From: Chinchilla lanigera
Lineage: Eukaryota; Chordata; Mammalia; Rodentia; Chinchillidae
Reading direction: 5' to 3'
Length of the DNA: 64,000 nt
NCBI RefSeq assembly: GCF_000276665.1
Contig: NW_004955477.1
Span: 3,903,893-3,967,892, forward strand
The notes under the pieces were generated by a model. It worked only from the letters and a program-made list of their open reading frames with translations, made no database searches and was not told the origin of the DNA. Made by a program: the position numbers and the translations under genes. Of the stretch, positions 21,896 through 34,374 are shown piece after piece; the first letter of the stretch is position 1; each line of letters begins with the position of its first letter.

Positions 21896-22195
21896 TCAGC
21901 ATTCCCTCAATTTTTTAATAGAAATAAAAAGCAACAGAAATAGTGCAGGTGCAAAATCATAAGGCACCTCTTTCTATGGGGCTTACTTTCTTGGTTGCCA
22001 ATGAGAGACAGCAAGTCAGTAAATATGTGACACAGTTGTCTGCTGGTGTCCAGGGTGAGTCTGGGTGCCAAGCCACCTTCTGCTCTAAGTTTTGGAGACT
22101 AGAAGACTCATAGACACACAGGTGTGTAGGAACTGGTGCTGGAACCTCCAGAGAGACAGAAGGTTACAGATATTAAATGATTGAATGCAATATCA

Positions 22196-22330
22196 TAGCC
22201 CAGCACACAGTAGGGCATTCCTGTGAGCTCAGCTACCCAGGAAACTGAGGCAAGAGAATCAGTTGAGCCCAGGAATTCATGACTAAGCCTGGGTAGCAGA
22301 GGGAACCCTATCTCAAAAAGCAGCAAGAAA
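22196..22330 (+). mobile_element. B1-like SINE, forward, old
   Basis: 'agctacccaggaaactgagg', 'gttgagcccaggaattca' and 'ccctatctcaaaaag' mark a diverged 7SL-derived monomer. Confidence 0.7.
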
Positions 22331-24589
22331 AATCACATCATCACAGGACTCAGTATTCCATACATCTAGAAACACTTGAAAATTATTTTAAAACATTTGA
22401 GTTGAATTTCTAAGTTCTTATTGCTGGAGTTCAGTGGAAATACCACCAGGTAACCTAGCTCTGCAAAACATAGGAGCCACCACAGAAGTCTGTAAACCAC
22501 AGCTGTGTGGGAAATGAACCAAGTGACAACAGGTAGATTCAGTTAGGAAACAGGCACTGAACAAGAGACAGACTCTCAAGTGACATTTCTCTATTAAAGG
22601 AAATACTAACCGACTGTAGATTATAGAATAAATTCATCAATGAGGAATAGACTGTATAATGTGCTTGAGGGCATGGGTTGTGTGTTTTCTAGTTCCTGAG
22701 CATGAGGAGATGAGGTTGGTTTTCTTTCCTTAGGGGCTAACCAGGGACTGAGACAGTGACATTCTCAGCGCAGGACCTGCCACATAGTCACCAACAAGTG
22801 AGTGTCACCCACTGCCGCTACTCTGCAACTATAATGGACTGAGTAAATTTACCTTCTACAAGCACCATCACCCTTCCAACAATCTTTGGGTAATAAACTA
22901 AGGCAACAAATCAAGCTCCATTTCCTGTAACAGAAAGGCATGAGCAAGATAGCAGTGTGTAATGTAAAAATGAATGCATGTACTCATAAAATTGAAAGAC
23001 TTTGGAGATTAAATAATTCATTACTAAGTGATACCAGTTTTGCTGCTAAGTATGACTAAGTACCTAGTCTTGGCAATAAAGATAATGTCAGGTTTTCACT
23101 GCAACACTAGAGAAAAAATGAGGTATATATTAGAGACTAGTGCAATATATTTGGATTTATCATGGAAACGGAGAGCGTAATTAGGCTGGCAATTCATTCT
23201 AGTTTCCCTGGGATAGCCCCAATTTATGCATATGGTCCTGTTTAATTATTAATTACATTCTCTGATGTGTCTCCTGCTTTGCAGGATAAATGATATGGTC
23301 ACCATAGTGATAAAAGCCCAAACAGCTGAGATGCTGACCGAGAGTACTACTTCAAACCTGGGGACAGCACATTCCCTCTCACCAGGAACAGGACATGGCT
23401 TGTATGGAAACAAATCTCATACAAACATTGTGCCCAGGTGAGATGCTCACTTCTGGCCAGGCTTCATGGGACAAGACTGCATGAACTGTGGGGTTGGTCT
23501 AGGGAGATGCTTCCTCACTTTTCAGGTGTCAGAAGCCCATCTACATGCGCTTTGACTCTGGTGAAAGGGGCAGAATTTCCATAGTGCCTTTTCGTGTTGC
23601 TTTTCTTGCTATGTTTGCAAAACCCAAACCTGGGCTTTCCCAGAGGAATCCAGCCTGGCCACCAAGATTCATCTGTATGGAGCTAAGAAAGGACTCATGC
23701 TCAATAAGTATTTCTTCAGATCTATTTTCATTTCAACAAGGAAACAAGGGAAACAAAGACTTCAAACCTCATTGTTCTTCCCTCTCCACTTCTTCCAGGT
23801 CCTGGAGAAGAATCTAGGTATGCTCTTAAGTTTTTAGCATGTCCCACTCCTCCACTTTCTGCTCATGATCTAGCAAGAGGCTCATATTTCAAATTTTTTA
23901 GAGACATCTAAATGTAACCCTTTGCCTTGACCATTGTCGTGAGGAATTCTCGACTGTTATCAGCTTCCACATGATAAGAGGAAACATGTCCTGCCGTCCA
24001 GAGAGATCTCTGCAGAGAGACTGGATGTCATTACCAGAAAATGCCAGAGATGTCACACAGGGCTTGGGGCAGCATGAACGCATCTTGCTACCCACATTTA
24101 GCCTATCTATGGCTAAAAATATTATGGGAATTATGGTTATAGAGCAGAAGACTATAAATGTTATAAATTACAATTGTGTAGGCATTCTAGAACTGACTGA
24201 TGTGAACTGGTCATTCTTCCACATCCAGGAAGGTGGCAGCCTGGGTTATTGTAACTTAGCTTTTCTCTGAAAACCACTGCAATTGTATTTTAATTTTTTC
24301 TTAAAAGCACGTAATAACTATAAGCTACTACGCAATTGAGATATTATTGGGCCAAAATCTAAGCTAAAGCAGCAGCCTGGGGAGGTACAATAACTGTTGT
24401 TGAGGTTTTCCAACTTGCCAGCTAGAAAATATAGTCAGATTCCTACTTTATTTTATGCTCTGAAATAAATAGCAAGTGAATCAAATGTATAAATATGAAA
24501 AAGTCATGAAAGTATAAGAAATTAAAAATATGCCTGCTGTGTGGTCAAGCTGTTCTAAATATGACAACAGAAACTGCAAAGATGAAAAG

Positions 24590-25320
24590 GCAGCTCACAA
24601 AAAAATGGTCTTAAACTTGTATAAAGATGCCTCATCTTACTTATAGGGAGGAAAATGTACACCTATCAGATTGGTGAGGATAAATCTCTGAACACATTTT
24701 GTTGGTGAAGAGCTGGGAATAGAAATTGAGACAACTTCTTCAGCGGCTGTTCCACCCAATCTATCCCATTTCTAAGTGCACATGGCCTCTGCACAGCAAT
24801 TGAGCTTTTAGTATTTATCCTACAGACATGTTGGGCAGAAACAAGATTTGTGACTTCAAATATCTTGGGCCTGTTTGAAGTCACAAACTACTGGAAATAA
24901 TCTATATGGCCATCAGCAGAGCACAGATTACATCATGAATCTGCCTCTATAATGAAACACTATGCATTTGCGAAAAGAACAAGGCAGAAGCATATACAAC
25001 CAACACAGTATAATCAAAGGGGAAACAAGGAGGTGATGTGCTGCCATTTAACTTCAAACCAAAGACATAAGATGAGACAAGAGTGACAGCAGTGTTATGA
25101 TTGCTGAAGTTGGCTAGATAGGAATTCCACTATACGCTTCTCTCATTATTAGTGTTTGAAAATTTCCATAATCCCTCCTTGTGGAAAGACAGAGGTAGAG
25201 CAGAGACTTTTCCTGTATCCTAGACTATGTTTTATGGAAGGCCAGTAACAGTGTTTGCTTCTGGGAAGTGGGCCTGCTGACTGGTGGGAAGGAGACTAAT
25301 TGTTCTCCACAGAGCAGCTC
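24590..25320 (+). mobile_element. L1M 3' end, forward
   Basis: Contains 'tatttatcctacagacatg', 'ctactggaaataatctatat', 'taatgaaacactatgcattt' and a late 'gcttctgggaagtgggcctg', in the order found in old L1M 3' ends. Boundaries are approximate. Confidence 0.65.
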
Positions 25321-25595
25321 CATTACAGCCTTGTTACCTATTAACAAATATGGAGGGTAAGATATTAGGCACCCATTTTCCATGTACAATCTGCATGTTT
25401 ATAGTACAGAAATGAGTTGTCTCACTCTAACATGTACTCTTCTGACCCATGTGGTTGGCTGAAATCTATAGAGTCTAGCAATCTGGTAATTCAAATCCTT
25501 GCTCATTAGAAAAGCCAATATGTAACAGGAAAAGAAAACCCACTCATCAATATGTTCTTCTGTGAAAATAAGATAAAATACAAGAGATCTATGTA

Positions 25596-25785
25596 TAGTG
25601 ATGGCGAACCTTTTAGAGATGACTGCCCAAACAACAACCCAAAGCTACTTATTTATCACAAAGTGCCAGCACTGCAGTTCAACCTGAATACTGAGGTTTA
25701 GTTTAGGAAAAAAACAACTTATACAGTAACATCTTTTTTTTTTTAAAGAAAAAACAACACACATGGTATAGGTTTGCCACCACTG
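25596..25785. mobile_element. hAT non-autonomous element, OposCharlie-like
   Basis: Opens with tagtgatggcgaacctttta and ends ggtataggtttgccaccactg, which are imperfect inverted termini of a Charlie-type hAT. The interior ('gcccaaacaacaaccca', 'cttatttatcacaaagtgcc', 'caacctgaatactgaggttt') recalls the OposCharlie family, known for patchy, horizontally transferred distribution. No clean 8-base target duplication is seen. Family assignment is from memory. Confidence 0.6.
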
Positions 25786-26782
25786 CTCCAGAGAGAAAGA
25801 CGGTTGCTTCCACTGTAGTGCCTAACTTTAGGTTGGTTGATGGGTTTGTCACATGAATAATTAGCAAGTGACATGCAACCAAGGAAAGTAGTTAGTTTAT
25901 GAAGTATTGGGCAAGGAGAAGTTAACGAGTCTAAGACCATGGTAGCTACACTTTAGATTTAAGGATGAATAGATTGATATTTTTATTAATCTTTGACTCA
26001 TTGACTGATGGGATGATAGGACTGAGATTTTATTCCTAAGATCCACATCAGCATATTTCCTACATGTTTACTTGTGTTCAACAGGCTGGAGTTCAGTGTG
26101 CCTGAAAAAAATAGCCCCATCTGGGCCTGCTGAACGGGAAAGAGCAGGTGTACAGGCAGCAAGTAGGTGAGGGACTTTGTGGGAGGACAAGGAAGAGCTC
26201 AAGAAAGAGGTGGCCTTGGAGAAAGGCATTGGGCATACTGCAGAACTTTGGAAAGCAGGAGAAAGCCCTGCAAACTTGCTGCCCAGCATCTTTTCTCTGT
26301 TATTAGCCTGTGATTTTCCTAAGGGAATGAAAGCTTTTATAAAGATCAGTTCTCCTGTATTTTATCTTATTTTCCCAGAAGAACATATTGATGAATGGAT
26401 TTCCTTTTCCTGTTACATATTGGCATTTCTAATGAGCAAGGACCTAAATCATCAGATTGCTAGACCCTGTAGATTTCAGCCAACCACAAAGGTCAGAAGA
26501 GTACATGTTCATTCCAAGCTAATTTATTGCATGAAAGGATAGTTTAGAAGTGTAGTCCCAGCCTCAGTGAACTGGGCAGTACTTAATCATCCTAACATCA
26601 TCGTTTGTTTTGCTCATATTTGGACCTAGCAAAGCACTGATGAATAGCACTTTTATTACAAGTAACAGCCTCAGTGAATCACTCATTGCTGTTTTCTGAA
26701 GAATTTGGACTTCATTTAACACCACAACCACCTCCTAAGCTAGTCAAGTGAATCTCCATTGTCCTGCTGTCTTTTCCTGGAA

Positions 26783-26861
26783 CAGTGACGGTGAACGTTA
26801 GAGCTTTCGATGATAACGAACAGCTGGCCATGCTATGCATGCCATAGTTTCATCACCGCTG
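26783..26861. mobile_element. 79-bp hAT MITE with 8-bp target duplication
   Basis: Termini cagtgacggtgaac and ttcatcaccgctg are inverted and resemble the element at 25596. Flanked by tcctggaa (26775-26782) and tcctagaa (26862-26869), an 8-base duplication with one mismatch, as hAT transposases make. Essentially only the terminal regions remain. Confidence 0.7.
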
Positions 26862-27109
26862 TCCTAGAAGATCCTGGCCCACACTGGTCAGTCTCATTTT
26901 TATAAAATAGTATGTTGTGCACAATCGAGACCCAAGTGGGGGATGCCAACTAGAAGACTGTGTCTGACGAAACACGGGAGGGGAAATCTCCCCTCTGCAG
27001 GGTGTGTGGTGTCACTCCCACTGAGGAAGCTGCAGACTTGCACATTACCGCTTCGAGTGCTGCGGTGATTCCAACACTGGCCTGTGCCCATGAAGGGACA
27101 GGAGTAGGG

Positions 27110-27203
27110 AAGGAACGGTGCTTAAAATACCACACATATGTACTAATTCCCCCAAATGAATGTAATTATGTATCACAAATGTACTAATAAAAAAACCAGT
27201 AAG
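27110..27203 (+). mobile_element. L1-type 3' terminus
   Basis: 'atgtaattatgtatcacaaa' followed by 'tgtactaataaaaaaacc' resembles the terminus at about 1540-1580. It sits directly against the 5' side of the larger L1 block at 27205. Confidence 0.45.
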
Positions 27204-27818
27204 GGTCACAAATGAAATTAAAGAGGAGATTAGATAGTTTCTACAATCAAACAATAATGTCATTGTGACATACTGGAACCTATGGGACACAATGAAAACA
27301 GTCCTAAAAGGGAAGTTTATAGCAGCAAATTTCCACATTAGAACATGCTCAAATAAATAACTTAATGATACCACTCAAGGTCTTAGAAAAATAAGAACAA
27401 AAGGAAGAAAATTATAACGATTAGGGCAGAAATTAATGATATGGAGACTGAAAAACAATACAAAGATTCAAGGAGTCAAAGAGTTGGTTGTTTGAAAGAG
27501 TGAACAAAACAGACAAACCCTTTTGTCAATTTTATTTAAAAAAGAAAAGACCCAAAGCCATGAAATTAGAAATGAAAAAGGTGAAATCACAATGGGTTCT
27601 ACCCCAATCCAGAAGGTTATTGGTAATTACTTTGAGAATCTGTATTTAATAAAATGGAAAACTCAGAAGAAATGGATAAATTCCTAGATATGTATGAACT
27701 ACCAAAGCTGAACCAAGAAGATACAAAAATTTTAAATAAACCAATATCATAAAGTAAAATTGAAGAAGTAATAAAAAAAAAACCCCTACAAACTAAGAAA
27801 AACGCAGGCCAAAAAATA

Positions 27819-27889
27819 ATGGTATTGAAAATTGAACTCAGGGTCTTGTGCATGCTAGGCAAGCACTCTGCCACCGAGCTACATCCCTA
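27819..27889 (-). mobile_element. ID SINE, reverse, nested in L1
   Basis: 'ggtattgaaaattgaactca', 'catgctaggcaagcactctg' and 'accgagctacatccc' form a reverse ID unit. It lies head-to-head with the forward ID that follows at once. Confidence 0.85.
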
Positions 27890-27893
27890 ACAT

Positions 27894-27999
27894 GGCCAGG
27901 GATATAGCTCAGTAGTGCAGTACCTGCCTGGCAAGCAGAAGATCCTGAGTTCGATTCCTAGTACAAAAAAAAAAAAAAAAAAAAAGAAAGAAAGAAAAA
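27894..27999 (+). mobile_element. ID SINE, forward, nested in L1
   Basis: 'ggccagggatatagctcagt', 'cctgcctggcaagcag' and 'gagttcgattcctagtac' with a long A tail that becomes GAAA repeats. The L1 text resumes after the tail. Similar words on both sides of the pair (aaacgcaggcc before, aaacccaggtcc after) suggest one shared target site. Confidence 0.9.
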
Positions 28000-30962
28000 G
28001 CAAAACCCAGGTCCTGACAGATTCACTGCTGAATTCTATAAGAACTTTAGATAAGATCTAACACCAATACTCCTCCAACTCTTTAATAAACTCAAAAGGA
28101 AAGCAGCCTTCCCAAAATCACTCCTGGAAGTATTACTCCGATTCCAAAACCGTAGAAGGATCCAACCAAAAGAGGTAACTACAGACCAATCTCTATGAAC
28201 ATGGATGCAAAAGTCCTCATTAAGATACTGGCAAACACAATGCAGCAAATCATCAAGAAGATTATACACCACGACCAATTAGGATTCATTCCAGGGATGC
28301 AGAGAAGATGGTTCAATATATGCAAATCAATAAATTCAATTCATCACATACATTGAAGAAAGGGCGAAAACCTCAATAGATGCAGAAAAAGCATTTCACA
28401 AAATTTGTCATTCATTCATGATGAAAACCCACAAGAAAATAGGAATAGAATGCCCTTACCTTAATCTTGTAAAGCCATCTATAACAAACCAATTGCCAAT
28501 ATTATACTTAATGGAGAGAAACTGACAGTTTTCCCTCAAGGAACAAAACAAAGATACCCACTATCACCATTTTTGTCCAACATAGTTCTTAAAAATACTA
28601 GCTGGAGCAATGAGACAAGAGAAAGAAATAAAAGAAATATACATAGGGAAAGAAGTTAAATTATCATTAGCTGCAGATGACATAATTCTCTGCATAGAAG
28701 ACCCCAAAAACTCCTCCAAAAGACTCCTAGAACTAACAACCAAATTCACTTGTGTAACAGGACATGAAGTCAACACTCAAAAATCAATCCTGTACACCAA
28801 TAACAAGTTCACCGAAAGGGAAATTAGGGACAATGCCTGTGATGATAGCATCAAGAAAAATGAAACAGGAATTAACCTAACCACAGAAATGAAAGACCTC
28901 TATGGTGAAAACTATAGTACTTTGAAAAGGGAAATGGAGGAGGATATCAGAAAAAGGAAAGATATCCCCTGTTCCTGGATAGGAAGAACCAATATACTTA
29001 AAATGGTCATACTTCCAAAAGTGTTATTGGTATTTTTATCAGGACTGCATTAAATCCATATAACATTTATTACAGAAAAGGAGAAAAACATTCCTCTGGA
29101 ACCAGAAGAGACCTAGAACAGCAATAGCAATTCTGGGTAGCAATGACAAGGCAGGGGACATCACAATCCCAGACCTCAATTTATACTACAAAACTAGAGT
29201 CATAAAAACAGTATGATAGTGGCAAAAAAACAAAAACAAAAACGACTTGTGGATCAGTGAAACAGAATAGAAGATACAGGAGCAACTCCAGGTATGCTCT
29301 GCTATGTTATCTTTAACAAAGGGGCCAAATCCCTTCACTGGAGGAAAGCTAGCCTCTTTAACAAATGGTGCTGGGAAAACTGGCTATCTACATGCCCAAG
29401 TTTGAACTTAGATCCATATCTCTCATCATGCATTAAATTAAAATAAAAATGGATCCAAGATCTCTACATCAGAACAGAATCTTCTGGAAGACAAAATAGG
29501 TGAACTTATTAAGACATAGGTATAGGCAAAGACTTTCTGAATAAAACCCTGGTTGTGCAAGAAATAATACCAAGAATCAACAAATGGGGTCACACTAAAA
29601 AGCTTTTGCACAGCGAAGGAAACCAAGTGCAGAGACAATGTACAGAGTGGGGAAAAAAATGTCCAGCTACTCCGCAGACAGAGGACTAATATCCAGACTA
29701 TATAAAGGTCTCCAAAAATTAAAACTCCCAAATTTAAAGACCTAATTTAAAAAAATGGATATTTGAAGAAATACAACGAGTACATGAAACAATGTTCATT
29801 ATCATTGGCCAAAAGGGAAATGCTAATTTAAAAAAATTAAGATTTCATCTTACCCCTGAAAGAATGGCTACCATTAAGAAATCAACGAATAACAAATGCT
29901 GGTGAGGCATAACCCTACATTATAGCCATCGATCAGCAGAAGCAGTTCAAATGCTGCTTTGTGGGTCAAAGGTTTAGAAAAGTAATTAGAGAAATTGGAA
30001 GTGTGTGGCATTTACCTGCATCCCACTGGTTAGAACAGCCTGCCCTGCCTGAGGGGGAATTGAGGGGGCCACTCATTGTCCCTTTAGGATCCTGTGTGGC
30101 ACCTCGGGGTCTGACAGCAGAAAATTATGTTTTGATCTGCTGCTGTTTAATGTGAGCTTCTCTAGGCAAACTTTTCTGTAAGCTGAAAAATTTACCTTAG
30201 ATGTAACGTTGAGCCTGTTTTTGTTTAAACTTTAATAATCAGAACCAAAAGGGTTTTAGCTGAGTATATCCTGGAACTCTAGGAAGCATCCAGAATGCCT
30301 CAGCCCTCCGCTCCTTTCCCATCTTTAGGGATACAGTCACACACTGGCACTTGGCAGTTAGAAATGGCCTCCTAAGTGGCCTCATTTTCTATCGTTTTGA
30401 GGAGCCCATTTATTTTTCTAAATTTAGCAACTTGAGCTCCTCTCTTGAAGGACAATAGGACACTTGGTCCATGGCCAGCCCTTCCTGAAGATCTTGGTGG
30501 CCTGTGTCCCTCTATGGTCCACCTTCTCCAGCTACCCTGTCCTCTTTCAGTAGCTCAGTGCTGCTGGCAGGGTGCTGTCCTCTGCACTTGGCTTGGACAT
30601 TCATTCTCCAATAAAATGGAGGCTGACACTAGGCTGCCATGGCTCAAACTCTGCTGACGGGTCTAGGATGTGGCTAGGGAATTGGCCTGCAGAAGAGGAA
30701 ACGGAAAAACTGTATACCAAGTGCCATTTCTCCTAGAGGGCCTGTCCGCAGTGTCTCTAGGTCTCCCTCCCTCTCAGCTCCCTGAACAGCCCCCATTTCT
30801 TCCCAAAATACAAGTCAGTGAATTTCACAGAGAGTGAGTTCAAGAGGGGGTGACTGTTTTCTCTATTGTGTTTCCCAGTGTTCCTGCTTGCCCTGCAGCC
30901 TAACGCCTCATGGTCACAGCTCTAGCTGCTGCTTCCTGGGAAGACTGCTTTCAGAATTCTGC

Positions 30963-31366
30963 TGTTATGGTTTAGATCTGAAATGTCCCCTAGTGGTCTC
31001 ATGTGTTCAGAGGTGGGGCTTTTGGAAGATGATTGGATGAAGGGAGTACTGCTCTCATCAGTGGATTCATCCTTGGGTGAGTTCTAGTGCTGCTAGGAGG
31101 TGGGACCTGATTGGAAGCCAGTCAGGGGATGTGACTGGAAGGGTGGATTTTGGTCCTGGTTTTCCCTGCTCCCTCTGCTTCCTGGCTACTATGGGACAAG
31201 CAGCTTTTTTTCTGCCAGGAAGAAAGCCCTTCTCCCATGCTTTTCTGCCTTGGAATCGGCCAACCTTCGACTGAACTCCCAGGAAACTGTAAGCCAAATA
31301 AATTATCTTCCTTTAAGTTGTAGGTATTGGGTATTGTGTCTCAGCTAGAAGAAAACTGACTAGCAC
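30963..31366 (+). mobile_element. Solo LTR, MaLR (ERVL-type)
   Basis: Starts TGTTATGGTTTAGATCTGAA and has 'tgtcccctagtggtctcatg', 'aggtgggacctgattggaa', 'gtaagccaaataaatta' (polyadenylation region) and a TAGCA end. This is the general plan of MST/THE1-like MaLR LTRs. The five bases tctgc lie immediately before it (30958-30962) and again at 31367-31371, consistent with a retroviral-type target duplication. No internal region, so a solo LTR. Confidence 0.7.
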
Positions 31367-31424
31367 TCTGCTTAAGATATGTGCTTGCTGTGCCTTTTTG
31401 TACTTTCTCAATTTGGTGCATATA

Positions 31425-32108
31425 CAGTGGACCCTCGGAAATTATGTTGATGGAAATTATGTTCCTAGAGCACTTGTAAATTGTAAAAAACTGAGTTTCA
31501 GGTAAGTTCAGAAGAATGCCTGTAAACGCTTATTTTAGTAGTTTAAACCCTAAATATGGGGGCTGGGGATTTAGCTCAGCGGCAAAAGCGCCTGCCTGGC
31601 AAGTGCAAGGTCGTGAGTTCGGTTCCCGGTACCGGAGAAAAACCAAAAAAAAAAAAAAAAAAAAAAAAAACCCTAAATATGCTATGTCGTTGCAGTTATG
31701 TAATTTAACTTAATAAAGCACTGTATTAATAAAGCCATAGAAGGTGCAAGGGTGTTTTGGTGGCATTTTAGGGATGTTCTTTAAAAAGAGCAAAACCAAG
31801 AACATGAGAGATAGCTATAGGCATTACAGCAACCTGTTGTGATACATTGGCCAGAGCTGATGCATCCATCAGAGATGGGTTACATGGCAGCAGCCAATCA
31901 GGAGCATGGAGAACTGAATAACGCTCTCGGATTGGCTCCTTGCAACCCCATTCCCCAAAAAACAATTGTGGAGGATAGTTGCGGTTTCTGAGAAATTGGG
32001 AGAGTCTGTGCAAACAATTATTAGATTGTAAAGAAAAATCTGCAAACAATGAGGCTGTGAACGATGAGGCTGCCAACTTTGAACTATAACTTCTTGGGGG
32101 GTATACTG
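31425..32108. mobile_element. Tigger-like (Tc1/mariner) non-autonomous element
   Basis: Inverted termini cagtggaccctcgg at the left and (reverse-complemented) cagtataccccccaag at the right, each flanked by a TA dinucleotide (31423-31424, 32109-32110). No transposase frame remains. An ID SINE is inserted at 31559-31670. Confidence 0.55.
31559..31670 (+). mobile_element. Young ID SINE with perfect target duplication
   Basis: 'ggctggggatttagctcagc', 'gcgcctgcctggcaagtgca', 'gagttcggttcccggtacc' and a tail of over 20 A. Flanked by an exact 11-base duplication, ccctaaatatg at 31548-31558 and 31671-31681. This is the best preserved ID copy here and useful as a reference for the active family of this genome. 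Confidence 0.97.
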
Positions 32109-33371
32109 TAATTCTTTGTATTTTAAATTTTTAGTAATATTTGGAGGCAAAACTCAATGACTTTGGCATAACAGGAATATCTGAAGGGCAAATTTTACTC
32201 TAAGCAGAGATGTTTAATCATGCTCCCTGCCTGAGCACCCCATTATGTAAGTCATCCGACACTGTTTAACCTCTCATTTTCCCTCCTCTTCTTTACTACT
32301 CTCTTCAGCCTAATTTTACCTTTCAAGCTCTGCTATGGGACACTGTCACAGCCAACAGCTCAATGAACACATTGAATTATATTCCTCTAGAATAGCTAGT
32401 AAGATGAAAAGGAAATTAAAATTTGTTTCCTTTATCAAGACCGGGGAGTCAGGATGAGAAACTTGAATCTCAAGGGTCATTTTACCATGCAGGAGACAGC
32501 ACTTTGGAAGGCAAATTTGTGGACAAGAAAATGAGTTGATCCAAGTGTCTTTGAATTAAAAGAAATCAAACATCGTACAGAAGATGAAATGTTTTCTATA
32601 AAGAACTAGCTTACCTTTTAAATGTGAAGTTGACCAATATAGTGTTTGTGACAACATTTTCTTTCCTCCTGGAATGTTTACATGGTAAATTTGACGCATG
32701 AAGCTGGAGTAGCCATATAGCTGTGTGTATGTGTCGTGTTGTGCAGGGCTGAGCACTGGGAATGCTAAAAAGTGTGAAGCGTCAGTGCATTCAATTTGTG
32801 CTGCCAAACAAGCGCTACCTCCAAATAGTCCCCACACCTGGATGGAATTAATCCCGGTTCCCTCCTTGTGATGGGAGAGAAATCATGCGCTTAAGCTGTA
32901 TCACGTGTCTCGCAAAGGTTCCAGACAGACACCAGCCTGGAGAGAGAAACGTGGATATTTTCAGTGACTGTTGGTTAAAGGGTAACATTTCCTTAGTTTC
33001 ATAGAGCAGAATAAAGGACTTTTTGGAGGGCTGCTTTAAAGGAAAATTTGAAGGAGCCACTTCTGTGGTAATTCACAGCTGGCAGAGGAAGACACCAGCA
33101 TGTAGAAATCTTTCCTCTGATCACTTAGTCTGTTAGAGACAGTCTCAGCTTGACTCTGTACACAGGTGGTTTACTTCAAAGGAGGAAGAACAGCTTCAGA
33201 AGGAATCCATGGCATAGGTGCTTAAGGGCTTTCTGGACATCTGAAATGCACATGCAAAATACTGAGTATTGGTGCATTTCCCAAGGGTTCATAGCTTTCC
33301 TTGGGTTCTCAAAAAAGTGAGAAGCTCAGAAAATTTTAGGCTGTGCCTACTGCCTTGCATCAACATAAAAA

Positions 33372-33510
33372 CAGTGAGTCCCTAACTTACAAACATTTGC
33401 GCTGTGAACTTCCACAGGTGTACTGTATACGACTTTGTCAGACTTGGAAGGAATCCTTCTTACGAATGTTCTCCTGGAACAGAACTCGTCTGTAAGTTGG
33501 TGACTTACTG
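33372..33510. mobile_element. Tc1/mariner-type MITE
   Basis: 139 bases with inverted termini: left cagtgagtccctaacttaca, right (reverse-complemented) cagtaagtcaccaacttaca, matching at 17 of 20 positions. TA follows the right end; the left TA is not preserved. No coding capacity. Confidence 0.7.
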
Positions 33511-33549
33511 TAGACTGGTAGTGACCTCAGGTTTTAAAGAACTACCCAG

Positions 33550-33550
<1 letters not shown>

Positions 33551-33590
<40 letters not shown>
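33551..33590 (+). repeat. (TG)20 microsatellite
   Basis: Forty bases of uninterrupted TG dinucleotides, likely polymorphic. Open frames across it are artefacts. Confidence 0.98.
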
Positions 33591-33591
<1 letters not shown>

Positions 33592-34374
33592 CAAAGTTCC
33601 AGCCAAGATATAAAAGGAAAAAAACCACATATCCATAACTAAATGGCACCAAAGAAACCAAAACAAAAATAGACCCGAGGAAAGCCTGACCACTGTAGTC
33701 AGATAGCTGGGAAAGAGTGATCCAGAAAGAAAGAGCCATTTTGCCTATAAAGACTTTACTCCAGCTCAACACCAGGACAAAGCTTCTCCCCTCTGTCTCT
33801 TCAGTGGGAACCACAGCCTGGAGATTGGCAGATCTCTCTTTTCCATCTCTTCTTTTGGTAATGGGCTACATTCTTTCTCTTAAGCAGAGAGTTTGAGCAG
33901 AAAGTTTAGTCAATTTCTCACTGCCATGGGGTCCAGAAAGAATGGGAATAAGGTTATTTTCTAGTGATGAAAGAATAATCAACCTAGCAAAAATATCCGT
34001 TATAAAGACAGCCTCAGATGAAGGGAAACTAAGACTTTATTAGCCACAAACTTAACTAAAAGAATAACTAAAAGAATCTTTTTTGGGCAGAAAATAAATA
34101 ACAAATTTGGGACATCAGAAAGGAAGCCTGAACATAAAATGTAAATATATGACTGAATATGGTAGACTCTTCTCAGGCTTTAAACATTATGTTTGGCTAA
34201 AAGCAAAAATTATATTGTCTGAAGTGGTTCTCAATGTAGGTAAGTGTTCTCAATAAAGGTAATAAAGGATAGAGGGACCTAAAAGCTGGCAGTTTCTACA
34301 TTTTCCCTGAAGTGATAAAATACCAATACAACTAGACTATAATAAATGATGAACATATATTATAACTTCTAGAG

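Larger units (their letters stand above)
27205..29930 (+). mobile_element. L1 ORF2 remnant, forward, broken
   Basis: About 2.7 kb of L1 ORF2 in sense orientation. At 28610-29053 a 147-codon open piece covers part of the reverse-transcriptase domain; the catalytic box reads AADD where active L1s have FADD. It continues with KNSSKRLLELTTKFTCVTGH and later 'WIGRTNILKMVILPK'. Frameshifts and stops interrupt the rest, and two SINEs are inserted at 27819-27999. The 5' end (ORF1) is absent, as is usual for 5' truncation. Confidence 0.88.

Noticed and set aside
28610..29053. 147-codon open frame as a host gene
   Set aside because: It is a piece of L1 reverse transcriptase, with the AADD box and downstream L1 text.
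27819..31670. tRNA genes
   Set aside because: The A- and B-box-like segments belong to ID SINEs, which derive from tRNA-Ala but lack a cloverleaf 3' half.
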